Source of the DNA: Sporosarcina ureae
GTDB lineage: Bacteria; Bacillota; Bacilli; Bacillales_A; Planococcaceae
Assembly (NCBI RefSeq): GCF_029267015.1
Contig: NZ_JARIEA010000059.1
Span: forward strand, 62,001-126,000
Length of the DNA stretch: 64,000 bases
Direction of reading: 5' to 3'
The notes beneath the pieces were generated by a model. The model did not search any database, was not told where the DNA came from, and saw only the letters and a program-made list of their open reading frames with translations. The position numbers were made by a program, and so were the translations under genes. Below, piece by piece: positions 8,341-18,591 of the stretch; the stretch's first letter is position 1; every line of letters starts with the position of its first letter.

Positions 8341-8431
8341 AAGATCCTCCTTTTTACAGGTTTTTCTTTTTACCTTACCATAGACGATCGAAAGACATCG
8401 TTTACTAGACTTCTACTATTTCTAAAAACAT

Positions 8432-8474
8432 AAAAAGAGGTGTTCCCGTTATAGCAACGAGAACGCCTCTTTTA
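8432..8474 (-). terminator. Terminator after the DUF378 gene
   Basis: A long imperfect stem (GAGG-GTTC-CGTT paired with AACG-GAAC-CCTC) with A/T runs on both sides, ending transcription of the DUF378 gene at 8475. Confidence 0.8.
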
Positions 8475-8822
8475 TTATTCTTTGGGGTCTTCAAGCGACC
8501 GATCCACTTTTTTACGCTTTCTCTGCAAATCAAGCTCTTCACCAAATTCTGTGTTGTAATTCACATTTCGAATTCGATCAAACTGTTTATGAGGTTCTAC
8601 TTTCTCATCCACATCGACAACCATTTCTTCATTCGATTTAACTAAAAGTCCAATTGTAGCTAATCCGCTTAGTCCCACAATGGCATAAACAATCTTAGCA
8701 AGAATCGTGTTTTGTCCTCCAAATACACTGGCAACCAAATCAAAGTTGAAAAATCCGATCAATCCCCAGTTAAGGGCACCAATAATGACTAACGCTAGTG
8801 CAATTCGCATAAATGTACTCAT
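8475..8822 (-). CDS. DUF378 family small membrane protein (YuzA-like)
   Basis: A 115-residue protein with two membrane helices (about residues 5-27 and 38-58) containing the DUF378 signature ALNWGLIGFFNFDLVASVFG. A charged C-terminal tail of about 50 residues extends beyond the usual 65-80 residue family length. The start is the ATG at 8822, directly after GGAGGAGGTG; an upstream in-frame ATG would add 31 residues but has no ribosome binding site. Role in the membrane unknown. Confidence 0.85.
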   Translation of the reverse strand: MSTFMRIALALVIIGALNWGLIGFFNFDLVASVFGGQNTILAKIVYAIVGLSGLATIGLLVKSNEEMVVDVDEKVEPHKQFDRIRNVNYNTEFGEELDLQRKRKKVDRSLEDPKE

Positions 8823-8991
8823 GTTGCACACCTCCTCCAACAATCTATAATCGAATCCAGTACATGTTTGTATAGATTCCTTATTATAGTTCACCGAATG
8901 AGACTTTTCATACATTTACATATGAAAATTGTTCTATTTCTTCAGTTAAGACCTTACAGTATAAGACTATAAAAATGAAAGTAGGGATCAC

Positions 8992-9921
8992 ATGCGAATA
9001 AATGGAGTGTTTTCAGGCGGTGGATTGAAGGGTTTTGCGTTAGTAGGTGCGGTTCAAGAATTAGAGGAACAAGGATATCATTTTGAAAATGTAGCTGGAA
9101 CGAGTGCCGGTGCTATTGTAGCAAGCTTTTTGGCAGCAGGCTATACAGCTAATGAAATTGAAGTCATGTTGGCTGAAGAAGATTTTCAAGATTTGCTGGA
9201 TCCAAGAAAGTCCCTGCTATCATTTCCATTTATGAAATGGTTATCGCTTTATTGGAGAATGGGTTTATATCAAGGGAAAGCATTAGAGGATTGGTTTTTT
9301 GATAAACTAGCTCGAAAAAGTTGTTACACGTTTGGTGACCTACGTAAAGGCTCGTTGAAATTAGTAGCGTCCGACTTAACGAACGGTAAAATGATGGTCT
9401 TGCCTGATGATTTAGAGCAATATGGATACGACCCTGATGGTTTTTCAATTGCCAAAGCTCTTCGCATGAGTTGTGGTATTCCATACTTTTTTGAACCGGT
9501 GCGCCTGATAGCCCAGAAAGGAACGATTGTTGTCGATGGTGGAATACTCAGTAATTTCCCGATGTGGATTTTCGATGAAGATACGGTTTCCATAAAACGA
9601 CCAGTAATTGGTCTCAAGTTAAGTAGAGATCAAAACGAAGTACCTGGACGCTCTATTCGCAATGCCCTGCAGTTATTCGAAGCCTTGTTTGCCACAATGA
9701 AAAACGCGCATGACGAAAAGTATATCTCACGTGATCAAGAGAAGAATATAATCTTTATTCCTGTAGAAGATTACAGTGCAACTCAATTCGATATGAATGA
9801 AGAAGAAATTGAAAACTTGCTGTCTATCGGACGTAGCCGTACCAAGGATTTTCTGCTAACTTGGTCACCAATTCACTTACAGTTAGTTAGTCAGCGAAAT
9901 GTCACACAAATGAAATATTAG
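8992..9921 (+). CDS. Patatin-like phospholipase family protein
   Basis: A 309-residue cytoplasmic serine lipid hydrolase. The oxyanion loop GGGLKG (about residues 9-14), nucleophile elbow GTSAG (about 41-45, Ser43) and catalytic Asp in DGG (about 183-185) form the Ser-Asp dyad of the family. It is a single gene with a TAGGGAT ribosome binding site. It resembles the bacillar YlbK/RssA-like group; the lipid substrate is unknown. Confidence 0.92.
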   Translation: MRINGVFSGGGLKGFALVGAVQELEEQGYHFENVAGTSAGAIVASFLAAGYTANEIEVMLAEEDFQDLLDPRKSLLSFPFMKWLSLYWRMGLYQGKALEDWFFDKLARKSCYTFGDLRKGSLKLVASDLTNGKMMVLPDDLEQYGYDPDGFSIAKALRMSCGIPYFFEPVRLIAQKGTIVVDGGILSNFPMWIFDEDTVSIKRPVIGLKLSRDQNEVPGRSIRNALQLFEALFATMKNAHDEKYISRDQEKNIIFIPVEDYSATQFDMNEEEIENLLSIGRSRTKDFLLTWSPIHLQLVSQRNVTQMKY

Positions 9922-9984
9922 GATGAATTCCTGTTTAAAACCCTGTCACTACGGGTAAATTGACTTATGAGGAGGGTTGCTATC

Positions 9985-10140
9985 ATGACCAACTATAAAG
10001 AAAGTTCTATCTTCATCCGAGAGCTTGAACTACTCAGTGACGAGTACGATACTGCACCCGCCGATATCAAAACTTTTATCTTAGAAGATATTCAGTTAAT
10101 TGAATCTGCGATCTCCCTTTTACAAAGTGATGTACAGTAA
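9985..10140 (+). CDS. Small hypothetical protein, 51 residues
   Basis: An acidic, helix-rich frame beginning MTNYKESSIFIRELELL and ending with a run ideal for an amphipathic helix. A GGAGGG ribosome binding site sits 7 bases before the ATG. No family was recognised. It follows the patatin gene by 63 bases on the same strand and could share its transcript. The good ribosome binding site and even codon use support a real gene. Confidence 0.6.
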   Translation: MTNYKESSIFIRELELLSDEYDTAPADIKTFILEDIQLIESAISLLQSDVQ

Positions 10141-10169
10141 TAACTTATCATATAGAGTCAATTTCATGC

Positions 10170-10397
10170 TCACAGAAATAACTGTTGCATCTTACTATCA
10201 CGTTCCGCACGTTCTACTTCCGTTGCCAAGTCATACTTTTTCAATAAATGAAATACCTCATTCAATGTTTCCTGACTCAATTGCCTAGTCAAAAACACCT
10301 TACCATTTTCCACTAGCTCTTGCGGCATGAATGTTTGTTGTTCATTTAACTTTTGCACAACATCCTGCTGCATGTGATCAATTGTACATTTTCTCAT
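10170..10397 (-). CDS. Small hypothetical protein, 75 residues
   Basis: A mixed-charge helical protein starting MRKCTIDHMQQDVVQKL and continuing with alternating basic and acidic residues. The ATG follows AAGGGAGTGA at 6 bases. It is convergent with the 51-residue gene. The spacing of hydrophobic residues suggests a small helical bundle or a DNA- or protein-binding partner. No family recognised. Confidence 0.6.
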   Translation of the reverse strand: MRKCTIDHMQQDVVQKLNEQQTFMPQELVENGKVFLTRQLSQETLNEVFHLLKKYDLATEVERAERDSKMQQLFL

Positions 10398-10572
10398 TTA
10401 CATTCACTCCCTTGTCCACTACCATATCACACTATTCGGTGAACATAAAACGAAGACTTGTTGCTATATTGAAGAGGCCACAGGTCTTTTTGTGGTTTAT
10501 TTATATAACTACTTTTTAACCGATACATACTACAAGCCGTTTTGCATTCGATATACGGGAGATGAGCAACAT

Positions 10573-11901
10573 ATGACAACTATTTTAAAGCGCCGACGGA
10601 CTATTTCTCCACCCGCACTGATTGCTTTGTCTTTCGCAGTTACTATTGTGATAGGTACTTTACTTCTGAAATTACCTTTCGCTACGTATACACCAATTAG
10701 CTGGACGGATGCTTTTTTCACCGCCACTTCGGCAACGACTGTTACCGGTCTTAGTGTATTTAATATAAACACTACACTGACTTTATTTGGTGAACTGATT
10801 TTACTCTTTCTGATCCAAATTGGCGGAGTGGGATTTATGGCATTTGCCGTGGCTATACTAATGATTCTTGGAAGAAAAGTTGGCATGAAAAACCGCATAT
10901 TTATTCAGGAATCGTTTAACTATCAGTCGATTGGAGGCACGATTAAATTCCTGCGTGAAATACTTTTGTTCGTTTTCATAGCGGAGGGTATTGCATTTAT
11001 TGCACTATCATTTTTCTGGGTTCCTGAATTTGGATGGAAGCATGGCTTGTACTATAGTTTGTTTCACGTAATATCCGCATTTAATAACGCCGGTTTTTCC
11101 GTCTTCCCAGATAATCTGGAATCGTTCGCTGGGAATTCTGCTGTCATCCTGATCTTATCTAGTCTATTTGTTATTGGCGGAATTGGTTTTATAGTAGTGA
11201 TGGATATTTGGCATAAGCGTTCTATACAACAATGGGCTTTACATACTAAAATGATGGTGTACGGTACATTGACCTTGAATGCAATTGCTACGTTATTTTT
11301 GCTTATACTAGAATTTCACAATGAAAAAACTATTGCGGATCTGAGCTTTATAGATAAAGTATGGACTTCCTACTTCCAAGCCGTCACGCCAAGAACAGCC
11401 GGCTTCAATATGATGGCTGTTGGCGATATGGAAGAATCCTCATTGCTTCTCACACTTCTTCTGATGTTTATCGGTGGAGGAAGTGCTTCTACAGCATCGG
11501 GAATTAAATTGACGACCTTTATGATTATTATATTAGCGACACTTTCTTATTTCAGGGGCATAAAAGAACCACACATTTTCAAACGAACAATTAAAGCAGA
11601 GTTAATTGTTCGTTCCATGGCGATCGCTGCAGTGAGCTCTTGTGTAGTGTTCACCGCATTATTTTTATTATCCATTACAGAACGTATACCGTTCCTGCCT
11701 GTCTTGTTTGAAACCATTTCTGCTTTTGGTACGGTAGGATTGTCCATGGGCATTACAGATGATTTAAGCTCCGCAGGCAAAGCCATACTCTGCGTTGTCA
11801 TGTTCTTAGGACGAATTGGCCCGTTGACATTGTTCTTCTTACTTATTCGGGCAAAAAAGGAATCGTATCGCTATTCGTACGATCAAGTGCAGACCGGTTG
11901 A
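10573..11901 (+). CDS. Ktr/Trk-type potassium uptake channel subunit (KtrB/KtrD)
   Basis: A 442-residue membrane protein of the TrkH/KtrB superfamily, the ion-conducting subunit that takes up K+ with a cytoplasmic RCK partner (KtrA or KtrC). Four membrane-pore-membrane units are visible, with selectivity loops around TVTGLSV, FNNAGFS, TPRTAGFN and FGTVGLS. The mobile gate region after the third unit has the Gly/Ser-rich GGGSAST. The start is ATG 10573, preceded by GGGAGATGAG; an upstream ATG would add 27 residues of atypical sequence. No RCK gene is adjacent, which is usual for the KtrCD type. Confidence 0.92.
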   Translation: MTTILKRRRTISPPALIALSFAVTIVIGTLLLKLPFATYTPISWTDAFFTATSATTVTGLSVFNINTTLTLFGELILLFLIQIGGVGFMAFAVAILMILGRKVGMKNRIFIQESFNYQSIGGTIKFLREILLFVFIAEGIAFIALSFFWVPEFGWKHGLYYSLFHVISAFNNAGFSVFPDNLESFAGNSAVILILSSLFVIGGIGFIVVMDIWHKRSIQQWALHTKMMVYGTLTLNAIATLFLLILEFHNEKTIADLSFIDKVWTSYFQAVTPRTAGFNMMAVGDMEESSLLLTLLLMFIGGGSASTASGIKLTTFMIIILATLSYFRGIKEPHIFKRTIKAELIVRSMAIAAVSSCVVFTALFLLSITERIPFLPVLFETISAFGTVGLSMGITDDLSSAGKAILCVVMFLGRIGPLTLFFLLIRAKKESYRYSYDQVQTG

Positions 11902-12145
11902 ATTAACCTATAAATTATTATCCTTAACCTCTTTGAATTTATTCTGAAGGATTTCCTTGTTGACATGAAAAGCACCACTGTATACAGAAGGAAAAGGTGA
12001 CATCGTTGTCCATTCTCTTATCTATATGAATTATCCGTAAAACAGACTTTGACCACGCTTAACTTTTTAAGTCTTACAACTTTTACGAATAAAAATCGTT
12101 AAATACTATAAGTACTCTTCATCACTGATACAAAAGGGAGGATCT

Positions 12146-13069
12146 ATGGACATAAAACCAATAGTCGAACTACAAAACTTGACGAAAGTCATTGGCAACA
12201 AGAAAATCATCGATAATATCAGCCTTTCTCTATATCCTGGTCAGATCACAGGATTCCTTGGACCAAATGGAGCCGGTAAAACTACGACCATTCGCATGAT
12301 GGTCGGGCTGATGAAACGGACTAGCGGCGAAATCCTGATTGACGGGAAGTCGCTCTCCGAAGACTTTGAAGAAGGTCTATCCAAAGTAGGCGTCATTGTA
12401 GAAAACCCTGAGATGTATAAATTTATGTCAGGTTACAAAAACTTACTGCATTTTGCACGCATGCAGAAGAATATCAGTAAAGAACGAATCAACGAAGTCG
12501 TTACCCAAGTAGGATTGGAACAACGGATTCATGAAAAGGTTTCCACTTACTCGCTAGGTATGCGACAGCGTCTTGGCTTGGCGCAGGCTTTATTGCACCG
12601 CCCTAAATTTTTGATTCTAGATGAACCAACGAACGGCCTGGATCCTGCAGGTATTCGGGAGTTTCGTGAACATTTGCGAACCATAGCGGAAACGGAAGGT
12701 GTTTCTGTCTTTGTTTCGAGCCATATGTTATCCGAAATTGAATTAATGTGCGACCGGATAGCTGTAATACAAAATGGGCGTCTTGTCGATATACGAGATA
12801 TGGCAGAAACTACTCAATCCCATTACTACCTAGAACTGTCTCCTGCCGAAGATGCAAAGAGTTTATTGATTTCCAATGGCTTCACAATAGAATTACTACC
12901 TGTCGGTTTACTACTGCAAGCTGAAAAAGATCAGATTCCATTTATTATTCAGCTTCTCACATCTAATAAAATTGACGTATATGCCGTGCATCCACACCGT
13001 AAAACACTAGAGGATCAATTCCTTGAAATGACGGGAGGCGGACAAATTGCTGAATCTCATACAAAATGA
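12146..13069 (+). CDS. ABC transporter ATP-binding protein (BcrA/drug-export type)
   Basis: A 307-residue ATPase with Walker A GPNGAGKT (about 38-45), a Q-loop, signature YSLGMRQR (about 137-144), Walker B FLILDEP (about 160) and the switch His in SSHMLSE. The extra C-terminal 80 residues are typical of bacitracin/lantibiotic-type exporters. It overlaps the permease gene by 23 bases. An AAGGGAGG ribosome binding site precedes the ATG. Likely role: export of, or resistance to, a membrane-active compound; substrate unknown. Confidence 0.92.
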   Translation: MDIKPIVELQNLTKVIGNKKIIDNISLSLYPGQITGFLGPNGAGKTTTIRMMVGLMKRTSGEILIDGKSLSEDFEEGLSKVGVIVENPEMYKFMSGYKNLLHFARMQKNISKERINEVVTQVGLEQRIHEKVSTYSLGMRQRLGLAQALLHRPKFLILDEPTNGLDPAGIREFREHLRTIAETEGVSVFVSSHMLSEIELMCDRIAVIQNGRLVDIRDMAETTQSHYYLELSPAEDAKSLLISNGFTIELLPVGLLLQAEKDQIPFIIQLLTSNKIDVYAVHPHRKTLEDQFLEMTGGGQIAESHTK

Positions 13070-13985
13070 ATGGATGAAGTTATGGGCTAAAAAAGGTACA
13101 TGGGTAATGACTATTTTGTTAATTATCTCAGTCATCGGCCTAATGGGATTGACTAAATGGATAAACAACCAAGATCGTACAGAGGCGACCGATTGGAAGT
13201 CCAATGCACAAGAACAGATAAACTATACAAAAGAGGCACTTGAGCTTGACCTTCCTGAAATGGAACGTAAACAGAATGAGGAAACGGTTAAAGTTTTAGA
13301 ATACCGTTTAGCAAATAACATTCCTCCTCTTGCTGAAGATGGTCGGGAATCCTTGATTATTAATCCTGTCGGGGTTGGAAGCTTTGTCGTACTTCTAACA
13401 GTCATAGCAGCAGCTGGCATCGTAGCTTCTGAATTCTCCCAAGGCACAATCAAAATGTTACTGACGCGACCAGTTAGTCGTTGGAAAATCATGACGGCAA
13501 AATACATTACAGTCCTTTTGTTTGGGATTTTGCTCATGTCTATAGGATTCGCGGTAACGGTCATCAGTGCATATATTCTGTTCCCTTCAGGTGCGGGTCA
13601 GGAACTGAAATTAGTTGGCAATGCAATCGTCCCTGTTTCGGTATGGGGGCACGGGCTGTATATGCTGGTTCTGTCTTTCGCCAACGTGCTCATCACCGCC
13701 ACGTTTGCCTTCATGATCGGCAGTGTATTCCGTTCTAACGGAATGGCTATTGGTCTGTCATTATTCATTTTCTTTACTGGTAATACGATCGCTTTATTAC
13801 TTTCTCAGTATGAAGTTGCGAAATACTTGGTGTTCACGCATATGAATCTGACGATGTATGAGACCAATTCTGTATTCGTGGATGGAATCACGATGCCGTT
13901 CTCACTTGTTGTATTGGCAGTATATATAGTCGTTTTCTTGGTGATTAGCTACACTGTGTTTACGAAACGGGATATTACTGCATAG
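13047..13985 (+). CDS. ABC-2 family transporter permease
   Basis: A 312-residue permease with six predicted membrane helices: one near 18-36, a long extracellular loop (about 40-105), then helices near 110-130, 160-185, 205-230, 238-258 and 285-305. The loop after the first helix and the EFSQGTIKMLLTRPVSR coupling region are characteristic of ABC-2/BcrB permeases. The start is TTG 13047, which lies 9 bases after GGGAGG inside the end of the ATPase gene, so the subunits are translationally coupled. Confidence 0.9.
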   Translation: MLNLIQNEWMKLWAKKGTWVMTILLIISVIGLMGLTKWINNQDRTEATDWKSNAQEQINYTKEALELDLPEMERKQNEETVKVLEYRLANNIPPLAEDGRESLIINPVGVGSFVVLLTVIAAAGIVASEFSQGTIKMLLTRPVSRWKIMTAKYITVLLFGILLMSIGFAVTVISAYILFPSGAGQELKLVGNAIVPVSVWGHGLYMLVLSFANVLITATFAFMIGSVFRSNGMAIGLSLFIFFTGNTIALLLSQYEVAKYLVFTHMNLTMYETNSVFVDGITMPFSLVVLAVYIVVFLVISYTVFTKRDITA

Positions 13986-14107
13986 GATTTTTAAAGAATG
14001 GAGAGAGATTTTTGAATGAATAGATATGCTGTTTTGACCGAGCAGCAATCCACTTACATTCACTACTAACTTCCCTTATATCAAGCCTTAAACTATGCTT
14101 TATTAAA

Positions 14108-14147
14108 AAGGAGATGCCCCATTGTAATTTCCGGGGCATCTCTTTTT
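14108..14147. terminator. Bidirectional terminator between ABC permease and selO
   Basis: A perfect 10-bp stem GAGATGCCCC/GGGGCATCTC with A5 on the left and T6 on the right. It serves the ABC pair on plus and selO on minus. Confidence 0.92.
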
Positions 14148-15601
14148 TATGTTCCGCAGTACGTCTGAAAAGAACTTCCATCAGAAGGCGGTGTCGTGTA
14201 TTCTTCTTGTTCCGCTGTATAAGCATAAGGGTTTTCAAGTACTTTAAGCAAACGGATAAACGGTTGCATATTACCTGTTTCTGCTGCCTTTAGTGCTTCC
14301 TCCACCCGATGATTTCTCGGGATGACTGATGGATTATGCTGTTTCATTAATGCTTCTACTTCTTGGACATCTTGCGGCTGACGTTGCAGTCGATCCGTCC
14401 AGCGATCTTTCCACTCAATGAACTCAGGCATGCCAAACATTTCTTCTTGTTGACCAAGTGTCAATGAACGAAACGTGTTCGTATAATCAGCCTGATGGTT
14501 TTCCATGATAGCAAGTAAGTCATTGACTAACGTTGCATCAGCTTCTTCCTCATTGAACAGACCGAGTTTCGAACGCATACCGTCCATCCACTCGGCAACA
14601 TAAAGCCTGCCAAATTCAGCAAGCTTACCCTCTGCCAGTTTTACAGCTTCCGCTGGCTCTTCATGAAGCAATGGGACAAGTGTTTCGGCAAAGCGCGTTA
14701 AATTCCATTCTGCTATACCAGGCTGATTGCTGTAAGAATAGCGTCCTTGCACGTCAATCGAGCTAAAAACAGTTTTTGGATCATAGCTATCCATAAATGC
14801 GCAAGGTCCATAGTCGATTGTCTCACCGCCTATTGCCATGTTGTCCGTATTCATCACACCATGAATGAAGCCGACCAGCTGCCATTTGGCAATCAAAGAA
14901 GCTTGACGTTGGATGACGTGTTCCAATAGCGATAAATAGGGTTGTGACTCTGATTTTGCTTCAGGAAAGTGCCGGTTGATCGTGTAATCTGAAAGAGCCC
15001 GTAGATCCTCGACTACTTGTCTCGCCGCTGCATATTGGAACGTCCCTACGCGTAAATGACTTGAAGCGACTCTCGTCAACACTGCGCCTGTCAAAGCCTT
15101 TTCCCGCAAAACAGGTTCTCCTGTTACGGTGACAGCTAAACTGCGTGTTGTGGGGATACTCAGCCCATGCATGGCTTCGCTGATCAAATACTCTCGTAAC
15201 ATCGGACCAAGTGCCGCACGTCCGTCCCCACCGCGCGAATAGGGTGTCCTTCCCGAGCCCTTTAATTGAATATCCACCCGATGCCCTTCGGGTGTGAGAT
15301 GCTCCCCTAACAGCATGGCACGTCCATCACCAAGCATCGTGAAATTACCGAACTGATGTCCCGCGTAAGCTTGCGCAATAGGTTCTATTCCTTCGAGGCG
15401 TTTATTTCCGGCAAAGATGGCGATTGCTTCTTCAGAATGCAATTGTTTTTCATCCAACCCTAACGATACTGCCAATTCATCATTGGTCAGGACTAATTGC
15501 GGGGAGTCGACGGTATTCGGTTCCACTTCTGTATAAAATGCCTCCGGTAAGTCACAGTAGCTACATTCGACTTTCCATCCAATAGTTTGATTACTTTTCA
15601 T
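14147..15601 (-). CDS. selO: Protein adenylyltransferase SelO (YdiU family)
   Basis: A 484-residue pseudokinase-fold enzyme that transfers AMP from ATP to Ser, Thr or Tyr of target proteins, linked to redox stress. Visible features: the N-terminal YAGHQFGNF block, the nucleotide-binding segment [16 protein letters not shown] (about 113-128), [10 protein letters not shown], and the metal-binding HGVMNTDNM followed by DYGPCAFMD. The extreme C-terminus is YCGT, with Cys at the position where eukaryotic SelO carries selenocysteine. Length is standard. It is a single gene with its terminator at 14108-14147. Confidence 0.95.
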   Translation of the reverse strand: MKSNQTIGWKVECSYCDLPEAFYTEVEPNTVDSPQLVLTNDELAVSLGLDEKQLHSEEAIAIFAGNKRLEGIEPIAQAYAGHQFGNFTMLGDGRAMLLGEHLTPEGHRVDIQLKGSGRTPYSRGGDGRAALGPMLREYLISEAMHGLSIPTTRSLAVTVTGEPVLREKALTGAVLTRVASSHLRVGTFQYAAARQVVEDLRALSDYTINRHFPEAKSESQPYLSLLEHVIQRQASLIAKWQLVGFIHGVMNTDNMAIGGETIDYGPCAFMDSYDPKTVFSSIDVQGRYSYSNQPGIAEWNLTRFAETLVPLLHEEPAEAVKLAEGKLAEFGRLYVAEWMDGMRSKLGLFNEEEADATLVNDLLAIMENHQADYTNTFRSLTLGQQEEMFGMPEFIEWKDRWTDRLQRQPQDVQEVEALMKQHNPSVIPRNHRVEEALKAAETGNMQPFIRLLKVLENPYAYTAEQEEYTTPPSDGSSFQTYCGT

Positions 15602-15732
15602 ATATTCCTCTTCCCTCCATTTGTTAATCTAGAATAAATCACCAATTTCTATTGTGCTCTAGTTCAGAAAAAATATATTAACACCATTTAGACCCTTTTA
15701 CTCAAATTATAAATAATTTATCCTATTTCACA

Positions 15733-15760
15733 TTGATTTATGCGTAAAAATATCTATACT
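15733..15760 (+). promoter_or_regulatory. Sigma-A promoter of the chemoreceptor gene
   Basis: TTGATT (15733-15738), 16-bp spacer, TATACT (15755-15760), about 30 bases before the chemoreceptor start, which has TTAGGAGG. No sigma-D motility promoter was recognised. Confidence 0.55.
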
Positions 15761-15792
15761 ATTAATAAACACCTTTTTAGGAGGCTTATACC

Positions 15793-17526
15793 ATGTCATC
15801 ATTTCGTCCCAAAATGAATATGAAACAATTACTTCAAAGAGGCACGGATTTGGATTCTGCGCCGAGATTTCAAGAAACACTGCACTACAATAATTTCCAC
15901 AAACAAGACGTTCAAAATCTTCAAGAACTATATAAAAAGTGTGAGAACATCACACCGAGTATTACTGATATTTTTGAACAATATTTAAGTGAACTTTCTC
16001 CTACACAAAAAAATCCTGTACCTCGCTCATTAATTGATGAGTATTTACATGACTTCTTCACCATGACACGCAGTACAGAATATATGGAGAAGACACTTCG
16101 CTTCTTCTTTACTTTACGCAAGCATAAATTCGAAGCAGGAAAAACTATTGTTTTATTTAATCAATTCGCCTTTTATATCCAGACGCATGTATTGTATCAT
16201 TTCGGTTATCGCCCAGCCAAAGCATTCGATTTACTGAAGTCTCTGCAAGCCGCTGTCAATATTGATCAGCAACTGTATATTGAACTGATGACAGAGCAGA
16301 CAGTAGAACATGTAGTGACAGAAATTTCAGGTCTTGTTGATGCGAATGCAAAGATCATGTTCATGAAGGATTTGATCTTTAGCCTAGACCACCAATCTGA
16401 TGAAATCCAATCCTCTACTGCCGCTACTGAACAAATTACAGCTTCTATTACGGAAGTAGCCAATACTTCCTCACGAATTTCTGAAAAGACTGCGGACTCC
16501 GTAGATTATGCGATAAACAGTAAGAAAACAATCGAAACAACACTAGAAGATATTTTTCAAACGGAACAACAATTCCGTTCTATCGTTGAGACATTCTCTT
16601 CTTTGCAACACCGCATCGGAGAAATTGAAAACGTCGTGCAATTGATCAATGGCATTGCAGGGCAGACGAACTTGCTGGCATTGAACGCATCCATTGAAGC
16701 AGCGAGAGCAGGTGAACACGGTAAGGGATTTGCTGTCGTTGCACAAGAGGTTCGTAAACTGGCTGAAAATACAGTGTCTGCACTGGCTGAAGTTACAGAT
16801 AACGTAGGACATTTAAAATCCTATGCTAATAACGTATCCCATTCTATTGAAGATACAACGAAGATCATTACGCATGCTACTTCAGAAGCGAAAAACGCTT
16901 TGCCGTTATTGACAGCTATTGTTTCTGCAATCGAAGAAATTAATATGGATGTCAGCAATACAGCCGCCATATCCCAGCAACAAGCTGCCTCAATTGACGA
17001 AGTGTCTCATCGTATGATGGCGATTTCACAAACACAGGAAGACATACGTCAATTTGGTGAGAGTACTTCTGCTTCCATTTACGACTTGAGTCAAGAGATC
17101 AATGAGTTTCGTTTACGCGTAATTAGCGAAAACAGTGTTCACTTATCTTCTAAAGCTTTACTACAATTATCGAAAGCCGATCACATACTATGGAAATGGC
17201 GTATTTATAATATGCTATTAGGTCTAGAGACTGTGAGGCCGGCAGATGTTTCTTCTCACAAAGATTGCCGCCTTGGTAAATGGTATAACCTGCCTGAAAC
17301 CCAAAAAAGGCTCGGTCATCTGACTGCCTATCAAAACATAGATCAGTATCATGCATTAGTTCATCAATACGCACGCGAAGCAGCAACTCACTTTGAACAA
17401 GGTGACCGTGCGGGTGCTGAAAATGATTTGCGGCAATTAGAAGTTGCTTCAATTGAAGTAGTTAATCTACTAGACGAATTAATCATCGTTCTAGAAAAAG
17501 AAAGCGAGAACTTACAACCAGTATGA
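15793..17526 (+). CDS. Soluble globin-coupled chemoreceptor with C-terminal CZB zinc domain
   Basis: A 577-residue cytoplasmic methyl-accepting protein without membrane segments. Residues about 20-180 fit a globin-coupled (HemAT/protoglobin) sensor, with His111 a candidate heme ligand. Residues about 190-445 form the coiled-coil signalling domain with the hairpin tip [19 protein letters not shown] (about 288-306) that binds CheA and CheW. The C-terminus (about 455-575) is a CZB domain, with ligands His464, Cys492 (in DCRLGKWY), His520 and His524 at the usual spacing. It should steer taxis or signalling in response to O2 (or another heme ligand) and to zinc or hypochlorite. HemAT proteins normally lack the CZB part. 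Confidence 0.88.
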   Translation: MSSFRPKMNMKQLLQRGTDLDSAPRFQETLHYNNFHKQDVQNLQELYKKCENITPSITDIFEQYLSELSPTQKNPVPRSLIDEYLHDFFTMTRSTEYMEKTLRFFFTLRKHKFEAGKTIVLFNQFAFYIQTHVLYHFGYRPAKAFDLLKSLQAAVNIDQQLYIELMTEQTVEHVVTEISGLVDANAKIMFMKDLIFSLDHQSDEIQSSTAATEQITASITEVANTSSRISEKTADSVDYAINSKKTIETTLEDIFQTEQQFRSIVETFSSLQHRIGEIENVVQLINGIAGQTNLLALNASIEAARAGEHGKGFAVVAQEVRKLAENTVSALAEVTDNVGHLKSYANNVSHSIEDTTKIITHATSEAKNALPLLTAIVSAIEEINMDVSNTAAISQQQAASIDEVSHRMMAISQTQEDIRQFGESTSASIYDLSQEINEFRLRVISENSVHLSSKALLQLSKADHILWKWRIYNMLLGLETVRPADVSSHKDCRLGKWYNLPETQKRLGHLTAYQNIDQYHALVHQYAREAATHFEQGDRAGAENDLRQLEVASIEVVNLLDELIIVLEKESENLQPV

Positions 17527-17530
17527 TCGT

Positions 17531-17576
17531 AAAAAAGCTATCTTGGACATCAATGGATGTCCAAGATAGCTTTTTT
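17531..17576. terminator. Bidirectional terminator
   Basis: A perfect long stem (AAGCTATCTTGGACATC and its complement, 4-base loop) flanked by A6 and T6. It lies between the chemoreceptor and the YitT gene, which converge here. Confidence 0.95.
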
Positions 17577-18433
17577 CAATACACTTTCGCAAGAGAGAAT
17601 CCTCTACCGAGAATTTCTGAAGCGTTCAGGAATACAACAAATGCCTGTGGTTCTTCCTCTCTCAGAATCTTCTTCAAATAAATCGCTTCCGCTTGCTCTA
17701 CTACACATAAAATCATAGTTTTCTCTTGATTGGAAAAGCCGCCTACCGAGCGAACCTTAGTCAATCCGCGGTCAATCTCCTCTTTAATAATCGTCTGGAT
17801 ACGTTCTTCATTATCCGTAATGATCAATACCAGCTTAGATTGTGATGTCTGTAATTGCACAAAGTCAATTACCTTACTGGTTACGAAGATCGCCATCATC
17901 GCAAATAATGCCAGCTCTAAATTAAATACAATAGCGGATGCAATAACCACCATGCCATCTACAATTAATTGTGCATATCCACTGGACAAACCCGAATACT
18001 TCTTGACGATTTGCGCCACGGTCGCTAGTCCTCCAGTCGAACCATTTCCTCTGTAAACTATGCCAAGCCCTACTCCTAACATGATTCCTCCATAGATAGC
18101 GGATAGTAAAGGATTGTCGATAGTCGAAGGTATATCAGCAGTCAGCCAAATAGTTAGTGGCACAAAAAATGTTCCAACTAATGTTTTTAGACTAAAATCC
18201 TTGCCAAGAAGTAACATGCCTATGAAGAATATTGGAATATTAATAAGCCACTGAACAAAGGCAGGCTCAAACCCATACATCTCATACAGAATGGTACTAA
18301 TTCCAGATACGCCTCCAGCTGCTAGTCGCGCTGGTAAGAAAAATATATTAAAAGCTAAACCGACTAAAACAGATCCAATCATAATCCAGACATATTCTAT
18401 CAGAAGCTTTTTCTTTGGTGAACGGGTTTTCAT
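17576..18433 (-). CDS. YitT family membrane protein
   Basis: A 285-residue protein with five to six membrane helices (first at about 13-33, NIFFLPARLAAGGVSGIS shortly after) and a C-terminal soluble DUF2179 domain of about 85 residues. It matches the bacillar YitT/YpjC/YqfU family of unknown function. The start is ATG 18433 with GGGAGG 8 bases upstream; an in-frame upstream ATG would add 15 unlikely residues. Its 3' end lies inside the shared terminator. Confidence 0.9.
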   Translation of the reverse strand: MKTRSPKKKLLIEYVWIMIGSVLVGLAFNIFFLPARLAAGGVSGISTILYEMYGFEPAFVQWLINIPIFFIGMLLLGKDFSLKTLVGTFFVPLTIWLTADIPSTIDNPLLSAIYGGIMLGVGLGIVYRGNGSTGGLATVAQIVKKYSGLSSGYAQLIVDGMVVIASAIVFNLELALFAMMAIFVTSKVIDFVQLQTSQSKLVLIITDNEERIQTIIKEEIDRGLTKVRSVGGFSNQEKTMILCVVEQAEAIYLKKILREEEPQAFVVFLNASEILGRGFSLAKVY

Positions 18434-18591
18434 TCGTAAAACCTCCCTATCTCGATGAGCTAAAAGTACATTTGTCATTTTACATCATATTTGTGAGGAT
18501 GAATAGCCTACCGTATATTTATAGGCATAAACGGTCCCCCCTTTGCATTTACTAGTTTTGATAGTAAATTCACTTGGAAGGAAGCGATGTA

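Noticed and set aside
10470-10500. Hairpin CCACA...TGTGG before the Ktr gene as a c-di-AMP riboswitch
   Set aside because: Only a 5-bp stem; the ydaO riboswitch is much longer and its conserved blocks are absent.
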